Shown: piece after piece, positions 48,728-57,420 of the stretch
Layout of the letters: each line of letters opens with the position of its first letter
Position numbering within the stretch: position 1 is the stretch's first letter
NCBI RefSeq assembly: GCF_030463535.1
Contig: NC_132888.1
Span: forward strand, 6,243,081 to 6,307,080
From: Salminus brasiliensis
Taxonomy: Eukaryota; Chordata; Actinopteri; Characiformes; Bryconidae
Direction of reading: 5' to 3'
Length of the DNA stretch: 64,000 nt
Program-made: the position numbers and the translations under genes
The notes under the pieces: model-generated
Database searches by the model: none
What the model was told of the DNA's origin: nothing
The model's input: the letters and a program-made list of their open reading frames with translations, nothing else

Positions 48728-51700
48728 ATATTTAATAGAACAATATTTAAATGTATTCATGTGGCCTTACTTTCCTACTAACTATGAGCACACAGAACAA
48801 GCCAATTAATTTATAATTATTTTCTTCATTTTTCTAATTTATATATAAATATAGGTTATATTTTTTTTCTACATATTTTATTAAAAATATTTATTTTAGA
48901 CTATTGAATGATGGTTTCCCATGTTTGGACAGTATTGTTTGCGTAAAGTCGGCATAAAAATAAGAACAAGATTTTCAAGTTTTATTGTTTACTTAAGTAA
49001 TCTTTCCCTCAGAGCTGCTGGACTGCCTGGATCTTCATTCTGTCATCCGCCTCGTGTTGAAGACGGGAAACTACATGAACGCTGTGAGTATTTATCGTCT
49101 TCTTATAACTGACCCGAAATACCATAAATACTACCAATACTGTATGTAGCTGCATACCAATCCGTTGCATTCTCAGGACGGCTATGCCGGCAGTGCTGTG
49201 GGATTCCGGATGACGTCTCTACTGAAGCTAGCTGACACCAAAGCCAACAAGCCAGGAATGAACCTCATGCACTATGTTGTGATGGTAATATTAGAACCTT
49301 TACAGCCTGAAGAGAGACCTTGCAGGCTGATGAGTGTTGTTCTTCGCGTCTCATTAATGCTTCCTCTCCATTTCTTTGACAGCAAGCTCAGAAAAGTGAC
49401 GCTGCTCTCCTGAATTTTCCTGACCAGCTCAGGCACATTGGAGAAGCAGCAAGGTACACAGTCCACATACACTGGTCATATTCAGTTTTAATAAATGTGT
49501 TTAATTAGCAGTTCCATTTGTGTTAACTGGTGGTTCTCTGAAATGCTAATAGAACCAGGTTCTTCAGATTCACTCCTTGAGGGCCAGTGTCCAGCATGGT
49601 TTGGTAATTTCCCTGCTTAAACACACCTTCTAAACCATATCATTAACAAACCATTAGACCCAGGTGTGTTTGAGGAAGCGATCCTCTGTAGTGTGCTGGA
49701 CATACACTATATGCCCAAATGTCTGGGGACACCTAACCTAACCTATTGCTGACAGCACCCTATGTGCAAAAGCACCCAGACACAGCTTGTCTAGTCCCTG
49801 TAGAGAAGTACTGCCAATAGAATAGGACTCTTTAGAGCAGATAAACATCATGAATCTATTGGGGCACCATGCTGCCTAATGCCAGGCGTGGGCTAGAGGG
49901 GTATAAAGCCTGCCAGCATTGAGCTGTGGAGCAGTGGAAGAACTGTGTTGTCTGGAATGATGGATGGTGGAGCTCCATCCAATACTTTTTGGGACGAGTT
50001 GAGGAGTTTGGTGATCATTATCCAACATCTTGACATCTATAACACTGTTTCAGGATAAACTATTTGTTTAATACCTTTGATTTTGAAAAAAACAATGACT
50101 GAGCAGGTGTCCCAATACTTTCGTCAATATACGTATCACTCAAAGAACCCTGTAAGCATATTTATTTGGAGCGGAATCCAATAATTCTGCTTTTCCTTAC
50201 TTACTATTGAAGCTGAATATTACCGTTGCTGTTTCCTCTATTTGGCTTCCCTCCACTGGTTTGATTTATTGAGGGCAGAGCCTCGGCTCTGAAGCCCTAA
50301 GCTTGAATTTTGCAGGCCTTTTAAATGAATGTGCTTGTGGTGAGTTTTGCGACATTACATCAGGAAGTGTTACAACAGCAGGCGAGGTATTTGTTCACTT
50401 CGTTGCAGAATCCACAAACAGGAAATTGAACTGGAATTCCAAAGAAAAGTGAGCGCAGTCCAGGAGGCGAGGAAGAGCGCTGAGAAACAGAATGACCTGG
50501 CGAGACAGATGGAAGACTTTTTTCAGGTAGATTCTGCCCCCTTTTGTTTTCTAGCGGTTGCTACATCTTAATGCATATCAGCAGAGACAGTCTCCAGTCA
50601 CAGACGAAGCAGCAAGGCACTGGAGTCTAGCTCTGATTTTGTGGCTGAAATGCTTATTGGAGAAACAAATGTACAATATATGTCCAAATATTTATGGACA
50701 CCCCTTCTAATGAATGCATTCAGCTACTTTAAGTTGCACCCATTGCTGACACAGATGTGCAAATGCGCTCACACACACAGTGTGTCTACTTCTTGTAGAG
50801 AAGTACTGCCTGGCGCAGATAAGCATGAACGCAATGCTCCTCAAAAATCTAGTAGAAAGCCTTCTACCCTGGACAGTAGAGACAGTTACTCCAACAAAAG
50901 CAGAATAAACTCTTTTTTTAATATCCCTGATTTCACAATGGAAACAATAAATGAGCAGGTGTCCCAATACTTTTGTCCGTTTAGTGTATATTAGGTTTTT
51001 GAGCATTTGGGGTTGTTGTTCAGTTGCTTTCCTGCTCCCTGAGTTGGACATTAGTCACCCTTATTGGTTGTAATCAAGGCTATATTAGCCAATGTTACAA
51101 TTAGTAAAAACGGGAACAAATATGGGAGTCGCAGTCGGGAGCGATGACTCCTCAGATAATCTGCTCTGATTTGTGACCTGTTTCTACTTGTCGTCCTCAG
51201 TATGCCGATTCCAGGATAGCTGAAACGAAAGCTTCCTTCCAGACGCTGAATACAGTCACTGAATCCGTGGCTGAGTATTTCTGTGAGGATCCCAGTGAGT
51301 TCAAACTGGACGAGTGCTGCTCCATCTTTTACTCCTTCTGTGAAAGGTTCAAACGAGCCCTTCAGGTAAGGCATCATCATCATCATTCATCATCAACAGC
51401 ACATGACAAACATAACAATTTTCATAAGATCTACCACTCTGAACAATTCAGATCCAAAAAGCCCCTGAAGGACTTCATTACCTGGAACGGGTGTGTTCGG
51501 TTAGGGTTGAAGCATAAGCTTGGCAGGGTGGTAGATCTCCAGGGCCAGATTTGAGAGCCCAAAATACCCAAGGCTTTTTAAATGAAAGCGAGATGATGCT
51601 TGCCTCCCAATTATACCATACAACCATCAGCCATAACATTAGCACCATATATATCAGGCAGCAAGTGAACATTCAGTTCTTGAAGGTGATGAAGGTGTTA

Positions 51701-53142
51701 AAAGCTGGAACTTTGACAAGAACCAACCTGTAATGGCTAGACGACTGCAGGGTCAGAACATCTCAGAGGAGTTCCTCTTATGCAGTGGTCAGTACCTACC
51801 AAACGTGGTCCAAGAAAGGCCAACCAGTGGACCAGCGATCATGGGCACCTAAGGCTCATTGAAGCAATCAATGGAGGACCCACCTCACAACTGGAAAAGA
51901 TTTGCTGCTAACATCTTGGTGCCAGATACCACAGGATGCCTTCAGAGGTCCATGGAAACCTACTTGATATTAAGCAGGAGGTGCTAATGTTATGGCTGAT
52001 AGGTGTATTGCTCCTGTCCTGCAAGTCTTGATCCTTTGTCAATTGCAGTTACAGATTTTCCCTTGTTTCTTTCTCCGTAGGAGAACCTAGAGCGTGATTT
52101 GGCTGAGGTCAAACGGAGACAGCGCGAGAAGCTTCAATCTGCAGCCAAACGTCGCTCCACTGCCACCTGCTCCATGCGGGACAAAGACATGGAGGGGGTC
52201 GCTCTGGAGTCGGTTCTTCAGAGGTTCCTCACAAACCGTGGGTCTAACAGGAGAGCCAGGACACCCTCACCCACAGGAATCAGCCTATCTGAGATCATAT
52301 CTCAGGACAACCGCCCGGTCAAAGACTCCAGAAAGCAAAACTTGACAGGGACAAATCTGTCCCAGACTTCCGTGGATAAGGAGAATATGAAAGACAGCAT
52401 GGATACGTCCTCCAAAAAGCCTCCAGGTAGCCGTGCATCTGTGACGTTGGCGGTGAGTGAGGACGAAGAAGGCCAAACCGAGGAAGAGGTGCAGAAAATG
52501 AGGGAGGTGTCCCAGAAGGTGCTGCGTTATCAGTCAAGCCGAAGCAGCGTGTCATCAGGAGAGTGTCTTTCTCCAATCAGTTCTCCACGCAAATGGGCAT
52601 TTCAGGAGGACAGGGACAAGCTGCTGTCTGTTTCAAATGTGGAGGATGCTCCCAAACCTCCTGTAAGCCTAGTTTTGATCCAAAAAAGCCCTGGTAGCAT
52701 CAGTCGTCGACACACCATTGCCCTACCGTCAAGACCTTCACAAGACAGTGACGGTGAAGAAGACGTCTTGATCCCCAGCAACCCAGTGAATGGAAATCCT
52801 GGAGGTCATGTGCCAGTCTCTCTGGGAAACATTGGAAAGATGAAATCCGTGGACGGCTATTTTTCTACCGCGAAAAACGGACCAGAGACGGTCAGGAATG
52901 TCTCCGATAAAATGCCGGCTGACGCTCCGAAGGACAGCTCAAAGGATGTGAGCTCACCGGCAGAGTCAAGCAAGAAGGAAGAAAAGGAAAAGACTGTGGA
53001 AAGTTCGACTGACTCGCGGCAGAGTAAAGCTTTCCAGAGACAAACCAAAGAGACCTCCAGATTCATATCCTTCTTTAGGCGCTTGGGCGAAAAGGCCAAG
53101 ACGAACAGCAGAGAAATGGATTCCAGCAGTGTTGACCCTTAA
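36733..53142 (+). CDS. fhdc1-like: FH2-domain formin of the FHDC1/INF1 family, 11 coding exons
   Basis: Coding exons: 36733-37077, 41518-41579, 45582-45684, 47157-47242, 47872-47972, 49013-49083, 49177-49284, 49383-49453, 50409-50526, 51201-51365, 52081-53142; 2292 nt, 763 residues plus stop, all phases consistent. Residues 4-24 are an uninterrupted proline tract (minimal FH1, profilin binding). FH2 runs from about 42 to 415, with lasso motif MRNFNW (43-48), knob motif VGIFLKQFR (127-135, Ile129 at the actin-contact position) and GNYMN (251-255). The tail (about 411-763) is serine-rich and disordered. There is no GTPase-binding or DAD-like region, as in FHDC1. In mammals FHDC1 nucleates actin and binds microtubules through its tail. 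Human FHDC1 is about 1140 residues, so this tail is much shorter. Next to arfip2 it is more likely the ohnolog of FHDC1 than its ortholog. Confidence 0.95.
37078..38398. other. Formin intron 2, first part, nothing recognised
   Basis: AT-rich, no repeat termini, no exon text. Confidence 0.45.
38399..38556. mobile_element. MITE-B copy without insertion
   Basis: Starts GCAAAAACCTTGTAGCTCC and ends GGAGGTACAAGGTTT, inverted ends of about 15 bp. Internal GTCAAAATGTCATGATCAAT and CATTGAAAGCC match the other copies. About 158 bp. Confidence 0.65.
38557..40319. other. Formin intron 2, nothing recognised
   Basis: No exon or clear repeat seen. Confidence 0.4.
40320..40386. repeat. (AT)n microsatellite
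   Basis: About 33 perfect AT units. Confidence 0.95.
40387..41517. other. End of formin intron 2, AT-rich
   Basis: Very AT-rich, no recognised element before the acceptor at 41517. Confidence 0.45.
41518..41579 (+). CDS. fhdc1-like: Formin exon 3 (FH2 knob)
   Basis: Acceptor CCCACCAG, donor GTAAGT. Encodes residues 116-135 plus two bases of codon 136. [17 protein letters not shown] matches the FH2 segment whose isoleucine is needed for actin assembly in other formins (here Ile129). Confidence 0.97.
41879..41910. repeat. (TG)n microsatellite
   Basis: About 15 TG units in formin intron 3. Confidence 0.9.
42311..42965. mobile_element. MITE-B copy split by the element at 42335
   Basis: TCATCAGTGTCACACAAAAC and CTTATAAGG on the left; TTCTTTACATTGAGTCAAAA on the right. 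Same arrangement as 10674-11337; the right end is not clear. Confidence 0.5.
42335..42866. mobile_element. MITE-A-ended element with Tc1-like transposase remnant
   Basis: Ends ATGGACAAAAGTATTGGGAC and GTCCCAATACTTTTGTCCAT are near-perfect inverted repeats shared with MITE-A, but the interior differs. The + frame 42385-42762 is open and reads [19 protein letters not shown] and RPRKVTEQG, reminiscent of a Tc1-type DNA-binding region. No DDE catalytic domain is present. Transposase origin is an inference. Confidence 0.65.
43313..43738 (+). mobile_element. Tc1-like element, internally deleted
   Basis: GAATAACATTGATAATCTGG, ATATATTAGGCAGCAAGTGA, TTGTGATGGCTAAACGACTG, and the right end GGTGTTAATGTTATGGCT. 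Transposase middle absent; outer left terminal repeat not visible. Confidence 0.8.
43745..43885. repeat. Common fish dispersed repeat fragment
   Basis: TTTATTGTCATTTCAACTAC, GTGAAACGAAACAACGTTCC and CCAGGACCATGGTGCAAC are phrases I remember from abundant fish repeats. No coding content. Confidence 0.5.
43975..44205 (-). repeat. SINE-1 copy, reverse, diverged
   Basis: TTAACCCATCCGTGCAGTGA, GGCCTTGCGCAAGGGACCAA, TTCAAACCCACAACCCTGTC: same order as other SINE-1 copies with more changes. Confidence 0.65.
44206..45009. other. Formin intron 3, nothing recognised
   Basis: AT-rich; imperfect (TATG)n near 44930-44990. Confidence 0.45.
45010..45460 (+). mobile_element. Old diverged MITE-A copy
   Basis: Only scattered family phrases remain: AGTCCTATTGTATAATCT, CTGTGGAACTGATCC, CTGAATGCAATCAAATCCTC. 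Confidence 0.45.
45582..45684 (+). CDS. fhdc1-like: Formin exon 4 (FH2)
   Basis: Acceptor CCTCCACAG, donor GTACGA. Completes Arg136 and encodes residues 137-170. [20 protein letters not shown] and [10 protein letters not shown] align with FHDC1 by memory. Confidence 0.96.
45795..46020 (+). repeat. Possible diverged SINE-2 relic
   Basis: GCAGCTGAGTGGTGCAGCTG, GGATCATCCTTTATTTTAAT and CCCAGTCATTAC loosely follow the SINE-2 head. Weak. Confidence 0.3.
46399..46611 (+). repeat. 213-bp direct repeat, copy 1
   Basis: Nearly identical to 47324-47536, with equal length and about a dozen differences (CTGTAGCTCATGTGGATCCA ... TTGTTTTATTGGTA). Confidence 0.9.
46940..46972. repeat. (GT)n(G)n tract
   Basis: About nine GT units followed by ten G residues. 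Confidence 0.85.
47157..47242 (+). CDS. fhdc1-like: Formin exon 5 (FH2)
   Basis: Acceptor GGTTTCAG, donor GTGAGT. Residues 171-198 plus two bases of Cys199. [20 protein letters not shown] is the usual FH2 core text. The exon lies between two copies of a 213-bp repeat. Confidence 0.95.
47324..47536 (+). repeat. 213-bp direct repeat, copy 2
   Basis: Second copy, in the next intron; formin exon 47157-47242 lies between the two. Confidence 0.9.
47872..47972 (+). CDS. fhdc1-like: Formin exon 6 (FH2)
   Basis: Acceptor TTCTACTAG, donor GTAACG. Residues 199-232 plus the first base of Glu233. [20 protein letters not shown] matches the FH2 helical core. Confidence 0.95.
48225..48410. repeat. Degenerate CCAGC/GCTGG minisatellite
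   Basis: Repeated ACCAAGCTGGTCAACCAGCA-like units with inverted symmetry, next to the (AT)n palindrome. Confidence 0.55.
48445..48536. repeat. 92-bp palindrome built on (AT)n
   Basis: ACCAGCTATTATAT on the left and ATATAATAGCTGGT on the right enclose an (AT)n core; the two halves are exact inverted complements. Confidence 0.85.
48546..48675. mobile_element. 130-bp MITE with CTGCTCAAAAAA ends, TA flanks
   Basis: Left end CTGCTCAAAAAA, right end TTTTTTTGAGCAGTG, TA at 48544-48545 and 48676-48677. TTTCCATTGATGATTTTTGT and GCACATTCAACTTTGTA match the 3' part of a common fish Tc1-like element I remember. Internal deletion derivative. Confidence 0.75.
48676..48725. repeat. (TA)n microsatellite
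   Basis: About 25 TA units directly after the MITE. Confidence 0.95.
49013..49083 (+). CDS. fhdc1-like: Formin exon 7 (FH2 GNYMN motif)
   Basis: Acceptor TTCCCTCAG, donor GTGAGT. Residues 233-256, ending in [11 protein letters not shown], the near-invariant FH2 signature. Confidence 0.97.
49177..49284 (+). CDS. fhdc1-like: Formin exon 8 (FH2)
   Basis: Acceptor GCATTCTCAG after a 93-bp intron, donor GTAATA. Residues 257-292: [19 protein letters not shown], the most conserved FH2 block after GNYMN. Confidence 0.97.
49383..49453 (+). CDS. fhdc1-like: Formin exon 9 (FH2)
   Basis: Acceptor TTTGACAG after a 98-bp intron, donor GTACAC. Residues 293-315 plus two bases of Arg316: [20 protein letters not shown]. 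Confidence 0.93.
49705..50133 (+). mobile_element. MITE-A copy, complete ends
   Basis: TA flanks (49703-49704, 50134-50135); CACTATATGCCCAAATGTCT to CCCAATACTTTCGTCAATAT; core GGCGTGGGCTAGAGGGGTAT. Confidence 0.85.
50409..50526 (+). CDS. fhdc1-like: Formin exon 10 (FH2 coiled segment)
   Basis: Acceptor TTCGTTGCAG, donor GTAGAT. Completes Arg316 and encodes residues 317-355; highly charged helix ending ARQMEDFFQ. Confidence 0.94.
50674..50986 (+). mobile_element. MITE-A copy, internally deleted
   Basis: TA flanks (50672-50673, 50987-50988); CAATATATGTCCAAATATTT to CCAATACTTTTGTCCGTTTA. About 200 bp shorter than full length: the TATAAAG core is missing. Confidence 0.85.
51201..51365 (+). CDS. 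fhdc1-like: Formin exon 11 (FH2 end)
   Basis: Acceptor GTCGTCCTCAG, donor GTAAGG. Residues 356-410: [18 protein letters not shown] and [13 protein letters not shown] match the formin post-FH2 core (YFCED, LDECF-like). Confidence 0.96.
51619..52007 (+). mobile_element. Tc1-like element, internally deleted, both ends
   Basis: TACAACCATCAGCCATAACA at the left and TAATGTTATGGCTGATAGGT at the right; GGCTAGACGACTGCAGGGTC and ATCTTGGTGCCAGATACCAC inside. Lies in the last formin intron, 73 bp before the final exon. Confidence 0.85.
52081..53142 (+). CDS. fhdc1-like: Formin last exon: 353-residue disordered tail
   Basis: Acceptor TTTCTCCGTAG; the frame is open for 1062 nt to TAA at 53140-53142. It begins with a basic helix ([19 protein letters not shown]) that completes the FH2 C-terminal coil. 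It then becomes rich in Ser, Lys, Glu and Pro, with many S-x-R/R-x-S sites. It ends with [15 protein letters not shown], a basic amphipathic stretch. No DAD motif is seen. The tail is the part of FHDC1 known to bind microtubules; whether this shorter tail does so is unknown. Confidence 0.95.
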   Translation, partial: ENLERDLAEVKRRQREKLQSAAKRRSTATCSMRDKDMEGVALESVLQRFLTNRGSNRRARTPSPTGISLSEIISQDNRPVKDSRKQNLTGTNLSQTSVDKENMKDSMDTSSKKPPGSRASVTLAVSEDEEGQTEEEVQKMREVSQKVLRYQSSRSSVSSGECLSPISSPRKWAFQEDRDKLLSVSNVEDAPKPPVSLVLIQKSPGSISRRHTIALPSRPSQDSDGEEDVLIPSNPVNGNPGGHVPVSLGNIGKMKSVDGYFSTAKNGPETVRNVSDKMPADAPKDSSKDVSSPAESSKKEEKEKTVESSTDSRQSKAFQRQTKETSRFISFFRRLGEKAKTNSREMDSSSVDP

Positions 53143-53535
53143 AATGTCCTACTGAGAGCATTGAAACCGTCCTCATTCTGCTGTACTGTTTCTCAATGGC
53201 ACGTGGAAGTGGATAGCATTAGGTAAAAGTGTACATAGACCACCTAATGCAATGTTTATTATAAGTTATTACTTAATGTTATTGACCTGTAATGTCACTA
53301 ATCTGCAGTACAACACATGTTCCCCTGGGGTGCGCTGTTTCACAGAGGTGCCTTCCACAGCTTTTCTTTTTCGGAATTCTAGCAGAATTGAATAGCTTCT
53401 CATATAGCTATTAGCTCTGAAATAAATGTACACATCTGGAATATGACTGCTGGCACAGCTGCATTACTATACCCTGCTAGATTGCTAGTTAGCAAGCTAA
53501 ATGCTACACGGCTAACACCAACAATAATAAAGGCA
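53143..53535 (+). other. fhdc1-like: Formin 3' UTR with poly(A) signals
   Basis: AATAAA occurs at 53421-53426 and again at 53526-53531; either would end the transcript within 400 bp of the stop codon. No coding potential is seen. Confidence 0.55.
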
Positions 53536-55120
53536 TCACTCCACAGTAGGAAACTGAAGCTTAAAGCCAGATAAAGCAGCAATTCTCAAGTTTCACGTGC
53601 ATTAAGTTGTTCTCAGAAACAAGGAGGTTCACATTGCAAAGTTAGCATGGCTAGCTGAATAGCAAACCGGTGCTAGCCTAGTCTAGGGCTCCATTCCTCA
53701 TTGTTCAATCCTGCGAGTGGCCGCTCATGTAATACAGGTGTGACGGACCGTAGATTGGTGTGTCAGTGTTGTGGAGGGCTGGTTGAAACCAGAAACTGGG
53801 CCGTAGTCCTGTCAAATCATTTGATGGAGGTGTTAAAAGTGAGCTAATACCATACGTACAGATTCACTTTGGACAACAGAAGTAACGCTTACAATGGTTA
53901 CAATTTTCCTTATTATACTACTTAAATAAAAATGTATAATTATTGTATAATCATAGTACGTCTGCAATGAATTATATTAGCAAGAAAATTAAAATTATAA
54001 AAGTGAAATGCACGTAAATAAAATTTCTAAACCCCAGACTGTATCGTAACAGTCTTCGCTCATGTTATTTACGCCCCCAAAATGTATATACACCTAGCCC
54101 ACCAGTGAAAGCCTTCTGAAGCTAAACACAACGGCTATGTCGGGAGGGTATGGAAGCAAGGAGCAGCTAGAAAACCGATGGAGTTACCTGGTTGTTACAC
54201 ACCCTAGGCTAGGCTAGACTACGCTAAGCCGAACCAAGCTAAGCTAAACTGTGCAGCCGGGAGCTAATAAAATCAGGGTGTTTTGTTCTGAGGTAAAATA
54301 ACAGGGTGGTAAATAGGCTTGCTGAACGTTTTCCACCCCAACCAAAGTCACATATTTACTATTTATACGTCAAATAACCTAAACCTAAAATACTCAATAA
54401 ATGCTTTCTGCAGAGACTAAATGTGGCAAGGTCAGGATAAGTCAGAGTAAAAGAGAGGTCAATGAGACGTCTGGGTCATCTGGGTCAATTGAGTTGTTGT
54501 AGTTACTGGCCTTTGCCTCTGTAGGGCAGTGTAGATATCTGAAGCATCTCACAGCATCTCGCTGGCCCTCTCTTTAACTTCATGCCCATCCTTTGAATTT
54601 AACGACAGATAAAGGAGAGCTTATCCTTGGTAAAGACATACAGAGCTTATTCAGGGAGAGAGTCAGCACCTGCAGATCCCTGATAATGTGGCGTGATCCG
54701 GCATGGCCAGTGCCGCACATTAGCGTATGTGCTTACAGCCCCCTGACAGCCGGGGACCACCAGGGGGTCCCGCTAAGAGGGTGTGGGGAGAGAAAGAGAG
54801 GGAGAGGAGGGGAGAGGCAGCCTCAGAGTTAAATATGTGGGTCGCTGTAGCTTCTAGACAATGGCTGTCACAGTATGTTGTATGTTCTGCATAGGAACTA
54901 ACGGCGTTTGGCTGACGTTCATAACATTTCTAGTCAGTTTTTAGTTTTCATTTAAATAATTGAATTTATAAATGACTTTTTTATTATAATTAAGAATAAA
55001 TAATACATAATTAAGAATACATTGCTAATACATGCATGAGCTTAAAGGAATAATTGGGCAAAAGAAAATAATTAGGATAATTTATCACTGACTCTAGGTG
55101 CAGATGATTTGCCAAAAATG
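53536..55120. other. Intergenic, nothing coding
   Basis: A short CTAGG/CTAAG tandem at 54203-54250 (related to 57460-57490) and a GA-rich tract at 54785-54818. No exon. Confidence 0.5.
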
Positions 55121-55124
55121 TTAA

Positions 55125-55215
55125 GTATCTGATGTGTGCTTCTTTAGTTTAGAACAGGAGATGCTAGGCTAATATTGCTAACAAAGACTGGGATTAGACT
55201 GTCACCAATCAAATC
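55125..55215 (-). repeat. Inverted single unit of the 177-bp repeat
   Basis: GAGATGCTAGGCTAATATTG, ACAAAGACTGGG and GACTGTCACCAA are the reverse complement of the tandem unit at 56060-57010. Confidence 0.75.
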
Positions 55216-55391
55216 TCTGAAGAATAAACAACCAAATATGTCTTTTAACCCACATAAAAGCTTTCAGATCTTCATTTGTTTGGTACAGACAAATGATAGG
55301 ACTTATTTTAGTCAATAAACATAAATAAATGTCTCCTCATAGCTGCATTATGGGGCAGATATTTTGAGTAACCATTCCAAATTAAGCTCAT

Positions 55392-55921
55392 GGGCCCTAT
55401 TTTAGCCATCTTTAGGCTGTGCAGGTTCATTTATGGTGTGTCAGTGTGTCTTTGCTATCAAAACGAGTGTGTTTTGGCCGTAACGTGCAGTAATAAACCA
55501 ATCAGCGTGTCACTCGCCGTTCCCTTTAAGAGTCAGGTGTGGTCTGACTTTGGCGGATTGATATTTCAGTGGTGTAAAGCGTGGGGGGGTGTACGAGCGT
55601 CAGGCTGCACACACCTGTGTTGACAATGCACTGCCAAGATAGCAACGAACGTCTTGACTGTTGACGAACGTCTGCCTAGGTTGTTTTCAGTCAATGGAGC
55701 TCCTCCTGTGTTTTCCGTTGCCAAGATACACAGCAATACTCCCGAAATTCACCTTAACACACCTAATTTCGAGACCACCGCGCCCATCAGCATAGATATA
55801 TTCACAAGCAGCGTTGCTGTTTAAATGGCGCATGTGTAATACATGAAAATAGACTGTTGGCAGGGTGTAAGATAGCAATGAGCATTGCAACGCACCTTGT
55901 GCAGGGTGAAAAATAGGGCCC
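55392..55921 (+). mobile_element. Non-autonomous element with GGGCCCTATTTT ends
   Basis: Left GGGCCCTATTTTAGCC, right AAAAATAGGGCCC: inverted ends of about 12 bp; 530 bp; no transposase. A second partial copy occupies 1-268. Similar ends occur on hAT-like fish elements as I remember; superfamily not proven. Confidence 0.7.
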
Positions 55922-56029
55922 TAAATGTTTAAATTGGGTCTATCCATTATGTTTTCTTAAACAAACATGTTCACATGGCTTTTTAAAAAAAATATATTGA
56001 AGCAAATTCAAGATTTGAGCATGTATTTA

Positions 56030-57010
56030 ACGAAATACTGCTACCATTTGGTGACAGTCCTGTGTTAGCCTTTTTAGCAATGTTAGCCAAGCATCTCCTG
56101 TTGTAAACTAAAGCAGTTAGCTATGTTAGCTACCAAATATGTCTTGGCTAAACCAGTTTATATAGCCTTTATTGTTTGTTTTATAAAGCAAATAAATGAA
56201 TGTGTTCAAAGAACATGTTTAGTGACAGTCCAATTTCAAGTGTTTGTTAGCAGAATTAGTTAGCCTAGCGTCTGGTGCTGTAAACTAAAGGAAACACATG
56301 TCGGATACCAAACATGTCTTGTCTAAACCTGTTTAAATAGCTTTTTTGTGAGTTTTATTAAAAAATAACAAATTAAGATTGTAACATACATGTACAGAAA
56401 TACATTTGGTGAAAGTCTTGTGTTTGTTAGCAATGTTAGCCTAGCATCTGGTGCTGTAAATAAAAACGGCACTCGTCAGATACCAAACATGGCTAAACTT
56501 GTTTACATTTTGTTCATTTTTTAAAGCAAATAAGTTCAGATTTGGGTTTGTATTGACTGAAATAGCGTTACTGTTTGGTGACAACCCAAGTCTAGTGTTT
56601 GTTAGCAATGTTAGCCTAGCATCTGGTGCTGTAAATGAAAGCAGCACCCATCAGATACCAACCCTGTCTTGGCTAAACCTGTTTACATTGTTTTCAGTTA
56701 GTTATTTGAAGCCATTATTTAAGATTTAGATGTATATTTATTGAAATACTGTAACTATTTAGTTTAATTCCAGTGTTTGTTAGCAATGTTAACCTAGCAT
56801 CTCCCACTGTAAACTGAAAGAAGCACACGTCAGATATCAAACCTGTCTTGGCAAAACTTGTTTACATATTTTTTTAGTTAGTTATTAGAAACCACTTAAT
56901 TAAGATTTAGATGGATAGTTATTGATATACCGTTACTGTTTGGTGACAGCCCAATTCCAGTGTTTGTTAGCAATGTTAGCCTAGCATCTCCTGTTGTCAA
57001 CTAACATGTT
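56030..57010. repeat. Tandem array, ~177-bp unit, six copies
   Basis: The phrase GTTAGCCTAGCATCT (with variants) occurs with its GC at 56091, 56268, 56444, 56619, 56797 and 56984: spacings 177, 176, 175, 178 and 187. Units also share GGTGACAG and TTGTTAGCAATG. Confidence 0.85.
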
Positions 57011-57099
57011 TTGGCTAATTGACTGCTTTTAAATCAGTGTTCAGACATTTTTAGCAAATTATTACTTTAACAGTTTAAAACAAGGACACCCTGCTTCAA

Positions 57100-57420
57100 G
57101 GGGTTCTGCTACATAAGGAGTGATGCCATAGAGGAACCTCTTTTGGTTCCATAAAGACTCGATTAATGGATTTAAAGGTTCTTCACCAATTTAAAGGGTC
57201 TTCACACTCACACAGCTCTATCAGAAACAGGGAACCATCTTTATGGAAGCAAAAATGGTTCTTTAGGGAACTGAAGTTGGTTATTTTCCGGCACCAGAGA
57301 TGTAGTGTGTGAAGAACCTTTAAAATAGTAAAGAACCTTTCCTACAGCTTCTTAAAACCTTCAAAATATTCTTCACACACTTTATCAAAATGGTCCTCAA
57401 TGGAACCAAATACCAAATAT
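57100..57420. repeat. GAACC-rich stem-loop MITE-like repeat
   Basis: Alternating GAACCTTTAAA, GGTTCTTCAC and GGTTCCATAAAG phrases in both orientations, typical of fish foldback elements. Confidence 0.6.

Noticed and set aside
56030-57010. CRISPR-like or satellite gene array
   Set aside because: Units are about 177 bp, degenerate throughout and without spacer/repeat alternation; eukaryotic tandem repeat.
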